NCBI GenBank assembly: GCA_964416175.1 | Contig: CAYQDF010000121.1 | Location: 1-9,104, forward strand | Length of the DNA stretch: 9,104 nt | Direction of reading: 5' to 3' | Source of the DNA: CAYQDF01 sp964416175 | GTDB taxonomy: Bacteria > Chloroflexota > Anaerolineae > Anaerolineales > UBA4823 | In this document: piece after piece, positions 5,548-9,104 of the stretch | How positions within the stretch are numbered: position 1 is the stretch's first letter | How the letters are laid out: the number at the start of each line of letters is the position of its first letter | Notes under the pieces: model-generated | Told to the model about the DNA's origin: nothing | The model's database searches: none | What the model saw: only the letters and a program-made list of their open reading frames with translations | Position numbers and translations under genes: made by a program

Positions 5548-6491
5548 AAAATGTGCGAGCACCAAGGGATATCATTGGTCCAACACTCGCTGATTATGCC
5601 GCAGGAGACGAACGTCTTATCGTTTTAGACGCCGATCTGGGGCGTTCCACCCGGCTCACGGCATTCGAAGAGCAATACCCGGAGCGTTATATTCAACTGG
5701 GCGTTGCAGAGCAAAATGCGGTTGGGATGGCCAGTGGTTTGATTTATGCTGGATTCAAACCTGTATTCGTTACTTTTACTATGTTTGCCATTGGTCTGCC
5801 CTGGACCCAGGTACGCCAGGCTGCATATGCAGGGCTACCGCTCAAAATAATCGGCACCCATCCCGGTTATGACATCGGCCCAGATGGGGGGACACACCAG
5901 ATGTTCGAGGATCTGGCCCTCTCTCGTGTGATCCCAGAGATAGAAGTGTTGACCCCTTGCGATACACCAGAATCAATCGCTGCCATACAATCCGCTTTGG
6001 CTTCTCCCAGACTCACCTATGTACGGATCGGCCGCCACCCCGTTCCAGATCTACATGATGAACCAGTTGATTTCAAAATTGGTAAGGCGGAGATCATTTT
6101 CGAGAGGGGGCGAGATTACGTATTGATTGCGGATGGTTCAATGGTGGCAACTGCTTGCGAAGTGGCAGAAAGGCTACGTGGCGAAGAATTACAGGTCTGT
6201 GTCGTAAATATCCGAACTATCAAACCGCTCGATGAAGACCTCCTTCGTGAACTTTGCAAATCCGCCCGCCTCATGATCACCATTGAAAATCATTCCGTGT
6301 TTGGCGGGCTTGGAGGAGCTGTGGCAGAAGTGGTATCCGAGTTTGGAGGGCGCCTGCTCAGAATCGGAAGCCGGGATCACTTCGGCGAGTCAGCGCCCAC
6401 AACGGATCTGCTCAGGTCCAACGCTCTCGATGTTAACGGCATTCTAGAACAGATCGTCCCGGCGATAAAATCCATCCAAGCTGGTTTCTAA
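5544..6491 (+). CDS. Split transketolase, C-terminal subunit
   Basis: This 315-residue protein forms the pyrimidine-binding and C-terminal domains that complete the transketolase heteromer. QLGVAEQNAVGMASGL (51-66) contains the invariant Glu56 that activates thiamine diphosphate. FVTFTMFAIGLPWTQVRQAA (75-94) and IGPDGGTHQMFEDLAL (111-126) are the usual substrate and cofactor regions, with His118 in the conserved GGTHQ. A C-terminal Rossmann-like domain begins around 180 (YVLIADGSMVATACEVAERL), with IENHSVFGGLGGAVAEV later. The ATG at 5544 overlaps the preceding stop as ATGA, without a clear ribosome site, indicating translational coupling and 1:1 production. Split transketolases are common in anaerobes, Firmicutes and archaea. 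As a copy tied to a PTS, this pair is likely dedicated to the imported sugar rather than general pentose-phosphate metabolism. Confidence 0.93.
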   Translation: MKNVRAPRDIIGPTLADYAAGDERLIVLDADLGRSTRLTAFEEQYPERYIQLGVAEQNAVGMASGLIYAGFKPVFVTFTMFAIGLPWTQVRQAAYAGLPLKIIGTHPGYDIGPDGGTHQMFEDLALSRVIPEIEVLTPCDTPESIAAIQSALASPRLTYVRIGRHPVPDLHDEPVDFKIGKAEIIFERGRDYVLIADGSMVATACEVAERLRGEELQVCVVNIRTIKPLDEDLLRELCKSARLMITIENHSVFGGLGGAVAEVVSEFGGRLLRIGSRDHFGESAPTTDLLRSNALDVNGILEQIVPAIKSIQAGF

Positions 6492-6525
6492 AGCACGAGC
6501 GGCTTTCTACGCCCGGAATTCCTTC

Positions 6526-6545
6526 GGCAGGTATGGAAACCTGCC
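6526..6545. terminator. Weak hairpin between convergent operons
   Basis: GGCAGGT and ACCTGCC form a perfect 7-bp stem around a 6-nt loop, 34 nt after the transketolase stop and about 70 nt beyond the psuG stop on the other strand. Neither side has a good T-tract: TTATCC on the plus strand, purine-rich on the minus. It may be a weak or Rho-assisted bidirectional end. The rest of 6492-6613 shows nothing else I can name. Confidence 0.35.
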
Positions 6546-6613
6546 TTATCCATCTCCGCCTGGAATATTCGAAATACTATAATAAGACAGACCAGCGTGA
6601 CACAGCTCGCTTC

Positions 6614-7555
6614 TCAGACCTGCTTGAATTTCGAAGCCAGCGGCATCGCCCTGGCGATCTCCGCCGCCACGCGGGCGTTGTTCCGGAGCAGCCCCAGGTT
6701 GGCGCGCAAGCTGGCGCGCCCGGTCAGCTCGCTGACCCGCCCCAGCAGGAAGGGGGTCACCTGCTGCCCGCGCAGTCGCTCCTGACGGGCTTCGTCCAGC
6801 GCCTGGCGGATCGCTTCCGCCAGCTGTTCTTCTGGCAGGGCAACTTCGAACGGCGGCGGGACAGCCACCAGCACGGCGCTCTCCAGGCCGAGAGCCCAAT
6901 GCGCCTGGGCAAAGCCGATCACCTCTTCCGGCGTCTCAACCCGGGCCGGCACCGGGAGGCGGCTGGTGCGGGTGTAGAACAGCGGGAAGGTGTCCGTCTG
7001 GTAACCCAGAATGGGGACCCCCAGGGTTTCCAGATACTCCAGTGTGCCGGGCACATCCAGGATCGCCTTGGCGCCAGAACAGACGACGACAAGAGGCGTC
7101 TTCGCCAACTGCGGCAGGTCTGCTGAGACGTCCCAGCGTGGATCGCGGTGCACGCCGCCGATGCCGCCCGTCGCGAAGACCTTGATCCCGACCGTGTGGG
7201 CAGCGAACAGCGTGCCGGCCACGGTCGTCCCTCCGCTCTCCTTTCTTAAGACCATGGGCGCCAGATCGCGCGGGCTGACCTTTCGCAACCCGCGCTCCGT
7301 CGCCAGGCGCTCCAGCTCGGCTTGCCCGAGGCCGACGCGCACGGCGCCATCCAGGACGGCGATCGTCGCCGGCGTGATCCCGAGCTTGCGCACTTCAGCT
7401 TCCATGTCCTGGGCAGTGTGCACGTTCTCCGGGTAAGGCAGCCCGTGGGTGATCACGGCCGATTCCAGAGCCACAACCGGCGCGCCGAATTCACGCGCCC
7501 GGGCGACTTCCGGAGAAAGCTGAAAGTGGGGAGGCAGGTCGAATCCGGTTAACAC
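6614..7555 (-). CDS. psuG: Pseudouridine-5'-phosphate glycosidase
   Basis: This 313-residue enzyme cleaves the C-C glycosidic bond of pseudouridine 5'-phosphate to uracil and ribose 5-phosphate. Recognition is secure: ALESAVITHGLPYPENV (29-45), the RKVSPRDLAPMV segment (91-102), SGGTTVAGT (107-115), KVFATGGIGGVHRDPRWDVS (125-144) and VCSGAKAILDVPGTLEYLET (158-177). By alignment in mind with E. coli PsuG (E31, K93, D149, K166), the counterparts are Glu31, Lys92, Asp146 (metal site) and Lys163 (Schiff-base lysine), so the active site appears complete. The start is GTG at 7553-7555. An in-frame TAA 18 nt upstream excludes a longer protein, and there is no ATG nearby. No Shine-Dalgarno is visible before the GTG, which lies within the 10-bp palindrome AACACGTGTT. 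It follows the kinase gene on the same strand after a 193-nt spacer, forming a pseudouridine salvage pair. Confidence 0.95.
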   Translation of the reverse strand: MLTGFDLPPHFQLSPEVARAREFGAPVVALESAVITHGLPYPENVHTAQDMEAEVRKLGITPATIAVLDGAVRVGLGQAELERLATERGLRKVSPRDLAPMVLRKESGGTTVAGTLFAAHTVGIKVFATGGIGGVHRDPRWDVSADLPQLAKTPLVVVCSGAKAILDVPGTLEYLETLGVPILGYQTDTFPLFYTRTSRLPVPARVETPEEVIGFAQAHWALGLESAVLVAVPPPFEVALPEEQLAEAIRQALDEARQERLRGQQVTPFLLGRVSELTGRASLRANLGLLRNNARVAAEIARAMPLASKFKQV

Positions 7556-7560
7556 GTGTT
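7551..7560. promoter_or_regulatory. Palindrome AACACGTGTT over the psuG start codon
   Basis: A perfect 10-bp inverted repeat whose centre coincides with the GTG start of psuG. It could be an operator or a small structure limiting start-codon access, or chance. There is no usable ribosome site nearby, which makes this initiation region unusual. Confidence 0.3.
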
Positions 7561-7614
7561 CAAAAGGACGTTAAAACCTCTGCGTTTGGAATGGGGGACG
7601 TGCCGCTGTGGAGG

Positions 7615-7623
7615 ATTTTATCA
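7615..7623 (-). promoter_or_regulatory. Candidate extended -10 promoter element for psuG
   Basis: On the minus strand this reads TGATAAAAT, an extended -10 (TGn plus TAAAAT, 5 of 6 to consensus). Transcription would begin near 7608 with a leader of about 53 nt before the GTG. There is no good -35 at 16-18 bp. The large dyad at 7625-7670 lies exactly where an activator or repressor would act. Confidence 0.35.
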
Positions 7624-7624
7624 C

Positions 7625-7670
7625 ATCAAGGCGCCGCATTCCTGGACGTCAATGGAGGCAGCGCCTGGAT
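7625..7670. promoter_or_regulatory. 46-bp dyad symmetry between psuK and psuG
   Basis: The region is symmetric about 7647/7648: 17 of 23 base pairs match plus one G-T pair. The outer arms contain AGGCGC (7629-7634) and GCGCCT (7661-7666), and the centre is the palindrome GACGTC (7645-7650). It abuts the candidate psuG -10. The fully paired centre leaves no hairpin loop at the middle, so a DNA-binding dimer or tetramer site is more natural than a terminator, and no T-tract follows on either strand. An RNA structure with GACGUC as loop, or a degenerate inverted-repeat element, cannot be excluded. Confidence 0.5.
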
Positions 7671-7748
7671 TGTTAACAGAAAATGGAACGTTCGGAAACG
7701 CTCAGTCGATCGAGATGTCGGTCAGGGAAGTATTGTTACAGCCGGCGT

Positions 7749-8687
7749 TTAAAAGATCAGGCTATCGTACAGCTTTTCCAACGACAGGTCTTGCACGACT
7801 GTCCCCCGCTCGCGCAGAGTGAGCGAAGCGGCGGTCACCCCCAGGCGCACCGCATCATCGAGCGGGATATTGTTCAGCAGGCCGAAGATGACCGTGGCTG
7901 TGAGGGCGTCCCCGGCGCCGGTCGGGTCGACGATCCGGGTGCGCACCGCCGGGATGTAGCCGCTCGTCGTGGAGGTGGCATACACGACTCCGAATTCGGC
8001 CAGCGAGATGAGGGCGATCTCCACGCCCTGAGAGACCAGGCACTTCGCCGCCTCCAGGGCCTCGTGGCGGTCCCGGTCTTCGAACGGCTGGTCACAGAGC
8101 ACCCCGGCCTCGGCGCTGTTGGGGGTCACCATGCGCAGGCGCGGCAGGTATGGGCGCAGGCGCACTGCCAGGCTGGCGGAGGTCGGGTCCGCGCACACCG
8201 GCAGGCGCTGGCGGCGGGCCAGCATGAAGACCGCCCGGAGTGTATCGCGCGGCAGGTTGGCATCCAGGAAAACCATCTTCGCCTTCTCGAACAGGCCGGA
8301 ATGCTGCCGGATGTAATCCGGAGTCAACGCGCTGGTGGCGTTGATGTCATCCAGAGCAAAATACAGGTTCCCCGCAGGACCGACCACGCCCAGGTAGGTG
8401 CCGGTGGGGTGCATCGGTGTGCGCAGCACCGCCGAGACATCCACGCCAGCTGCGGAGGCCTGCCTGATCAGCAGGTCGCCGGTGTGATCCTCCCCCACAG
8501 CGGTGATCAGGCAGGCCGGCTGTCCCAGACGGACCAGGTTCTCCGCCACGTTGCGCGCCACTCCGCCAAAAGAGGTGCGGATGTTCGCCGGATTCGAAGT
8601 CCCCGGGCGCAGTTCGTTCTTCAACCTGCCGATCAGATCGACGCCGGACCCGCCGATCACGAGCACAGGCGATTCGCCATTTTCCAA
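7749..8687 (-). CDS. psuK: PfkB/ribokinase-family kinase, probable pseudouridine kinase
   Basis: This 312-residue PfkB-family sugar/nucleoside kinase opens with PVLVIGGSGVDLIG (7-20), followed by RPGTSNPANIRTSFGGVARN (27-46), where the GGVARNVAENL signature contacts the ribose. The C-terminal signature RIVDPTGAGDALTATVIFGL (251-270) holds the anion hole and the catalytic Asp260. The S-N-P-x-x-I-R-x-S-x-GGVARN pattern is characteristic of PsuK-like kinases, and the neighbouring psuG strengthens the call: the kinase would make pseudouridine 5'-phosphate for PsuG. The start is TTG at 8685-8687, with AGGAGAGGAT ending 3 nt before it. The nearby ATG at 8678-8680 is out of frame, and later in-frame GTG codons would remove the first beta strand. 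No pseudouridine transporter is visible; it may lie beyond the gap. Ribokinase or another nucleoside kinase is the alternative. Confidence 0.9.
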   Translation of the reverse strand: MENGESPVLVIGGSGVDLIGRLKNELRPGTSNPANIRTSFGGVARNVAENLVRLGQPACLITAVGEDHTGDLLIRQASAAGVDVSAVLRTPMHPTGTYLGVVGPAGNLYFALDDINATSALTPDYIRQHSGLFEKAKMVFLDANLPRDTLRAVFMLARRQRLPVCADPTSASLAVRLRPYLPRLRMVTPNSAEAGVLCDQPFEDRDRHEALEAAKCLVSQGVEIALISLAEFGVVYATSTTSGYIPAVRTRIVDPTGAGDALTATVIFGLLNNIPLDDAVRLGVTAASLTLRERGTVVQDLSLEKLYDSLIF

Positions 8688-8732
8688 TCAATCCTCTCCT
8701 TAGTAACTGCCCGAAATAAGATCCCGTTTGTG

Positions 8733-8760
8733 GCGTGTGCACTGGTTTCGCCGCACACAC
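8733..8760 (-). promoter_or_regulatory. Inverted repeat in the psuK leader
   Basis: GCGTGTGC (8733-8740) and GCACACAC (8753-8760) pair over 8 positions, one of them a wobble, around a 12-nt loop. The element lies at the predicted transcription start of psuK and 46 nt before its start codon, a position suited to an operator or to a 5' mRNA hairpin. Function unknown. Confidence 0.3.
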
Positions 8761-8765
8761 GACAA

Positions 8766-8795
8766 ATAATATTCGAATTGTACTTCCTTCGACAA
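8766..8795 (-). promoter_or_regulatory. Candidate psuK promoter
   Basis: On the minus strand TTGTCG (8790-8795) and TATTAT (8766-8771) are separated by 18 bp. The -10 matches consensus at 5 of 6 positions and the -35 at 4 of 6. This is the only AT-rich stretch upstream of psuK and would give a leader of roughly 70 nt. Confidence 0.4.
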
Positions 8796-8825
8796 TGTCA
8801 CACTTGGTTTTCCATGAGCGAAGTA

Positions 8826-8877
8826 CCCTGAGCGGAGCCGCGGAAGCGCGCTTCGACTGCTCCCTCGCAAACTCGGG
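8826..8877. repeat. Imperfect palindromic intergenic element
   Basis: The core GAAGCGCGCTTC (8843-8854) is a perfect 12-bp palindrome. Outside it GGAGC (8834-8838) pairs with GCTCC (8859-8863), and CCCTGAG (8826-8832) faces CTCGGG (8872-8877). Such CCCTGAGCGGAG / CTTCGACT style elements resemble dispersed intergenic repeats. I see no gene in 8700-8884, and the element is non-coding. Confidence 0.5.
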
Positions 8878-8884
8878 ACATTGA

Positions 8885-9080
8885 CTGCGTTCCGCTGCAC
8901 GCTTCGACTACACTGCGTTCCGCTGCACGCTTCGACTACACTGCGTTCCGCTGCACGCTTCGACTANNNNNNNNNNNNNNNNNNNNNNNNNNNNNNNNNN
9001 NNNNNNNNNNNNNNNNNNNNNNNNNNNNNNNNNNNNNNNNNNNNNNNNNNNNNNNNNNNNNNNNNNCACTGCGTTCCGCT
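8885..9080. repeat. 28-bp tandem repeat array interrupted by an assembly gap
   Basis: The 28-bp unit starts CTGCGTTCCGCTGCACGC and ends TTCGACTACA. Copies lie at 8885-8912, 8913-8940 and 8941-8966 (third cut by the gap), identical as far as visible. After the gap, CA plus CTGCGTTCCGCT at 9067-9080 resumes the unit before the sequence diverges. There are no unique spacers, so this is a minisatellite and not CRISPR. True copy number is unknown. Confidence 0.9.
8967..9066. other. Assembly gap of 100 N
   Basis: The run is exactly 100 N, a usual placeholder for a gap of unknown size. The repeat on the two sides is out of phase by this length (offset 184, not a multiple of 28), consistent with a placeholder in a collapsed tandem array. 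Confidence 0.97.
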
Positions 9081-9104
9081 CAGCGCGCCTTGATCGCACT
9101 GGTT
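9081..9104. other. Unassigned sequence after the gap
   Basis: Twenty-four bases that diverge from the tandem repeat. They are too short to assign to any gene or element. Confidence 0.5.

Noticed and set aside
1745..6491. Classical L-ascorbate utilisation (ula) operon
   Set aside because: The PTS is Ula-type, but ulaG, ulaD, ulaE and ulaF counterparts are absent and transketolase genes take their place, so the substrate was left open.
6526..6545. Strong intrinsic terminator
   Set aside because: The stem is perfect but only 7 bp, and no T-tract follows on either strand, so it is listed only as a weak hairpin.
6533..7126. 197-codon plus-strand open frame opposite psuG
   Set aside because: It is a shadow of psuG with low-complexity Arg/Gln/Gly content and no ribosome site.
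7683..8831. 382-codon plus-strand open frame opposite psuK
   Set aside because: It is antisense to a clear PfkB kinase, and its residue make-up (rich in Arg, Gln, His, Gly) is typical of a GC-rich antisense frame with no domain.
8885..9080. CRISPR array
   Set aside because: The 28-bp units are head-to-tail with no spacers between them, and no cas genes are present.

Overview
The window looks like a scaffold piece from a GC-rich environmental bacterium, quite possibly Chloroflexota (Anaerolineae-like). This lineage guess rests on the style of the CrtI-type oxidoreductase and of the intergenic repeats, and was not tested by any search. A run of exactly 100 N beside a tandem repeat indicates a draft assembly. 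Two kinds of DNA are present. The flanks are GC-rich: one sampled 60-base line inside psuK is 49/60 G+C. The block from about 1620 to 6490 is visibly more AT-rich: one sampled line at the start of the regulator gene is 21/60 G+C.

Layout. (1) Positions 1-1494, minus strand: a CrtI/phytoene-dehydrogenase-like FAD oxidoreductase that runs off the left edge. (2) Positions 1495-1744: a divergent intergenic region with a consensus sigma70-type promoter (TTGACA, 16 bp, TATAAT) followed by an 18-bp perfect palindrome made of two overlapping TGACGTCA sites. (3) Positions 1745-6491, plus strand: a probable operon of a GntR/UTRA regulator, ascorbate-type (Ula/Sga family) PTS subunits EIIA, EIIB and EIIC, then the N- and C-terminal halves of a split transketolase. 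A 172-nt gap between EIIB and EIIC carries another TGACGTCA and an unusually strong orphan Shine-Dalgarno sequence. (4) Positions 6614-8687, minus strand: pseudouridine-5'-phosphate glycosidase (psuG) preceded by a pseudouridine/ribokinase-family kinase (psuK), with a 193-nt spacer holding a long dyad symmetry. (5) Positions 8688-9104: the psuK upstream region, an imperfect palindromic element and a 28-bp tandem repeat that runs into the assembly gap.

How the genes may work together. The PTS would import and phosphorylate a sugar, and the only enzyme encoded with it is a transketolase. The simplest reading is that the PTS product is itself a ketose phosphate, or becomes one by a housekeeping step, and is used directly as a ketol donor. 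The GntR/UTRA protein probably represses its own operon through the TGACGTCA sites. On the opposite strand PsuK and PsuG would turn pseudouridine into uracil and ribose 5-phosphate, which is a classical transketolase acceptor. That metabolic link is inference, since the two sets are convergent and separately transcribed. The most interesting part of the window is the self-contained PTS plus split-transketolase operon with its recurring operator motif.
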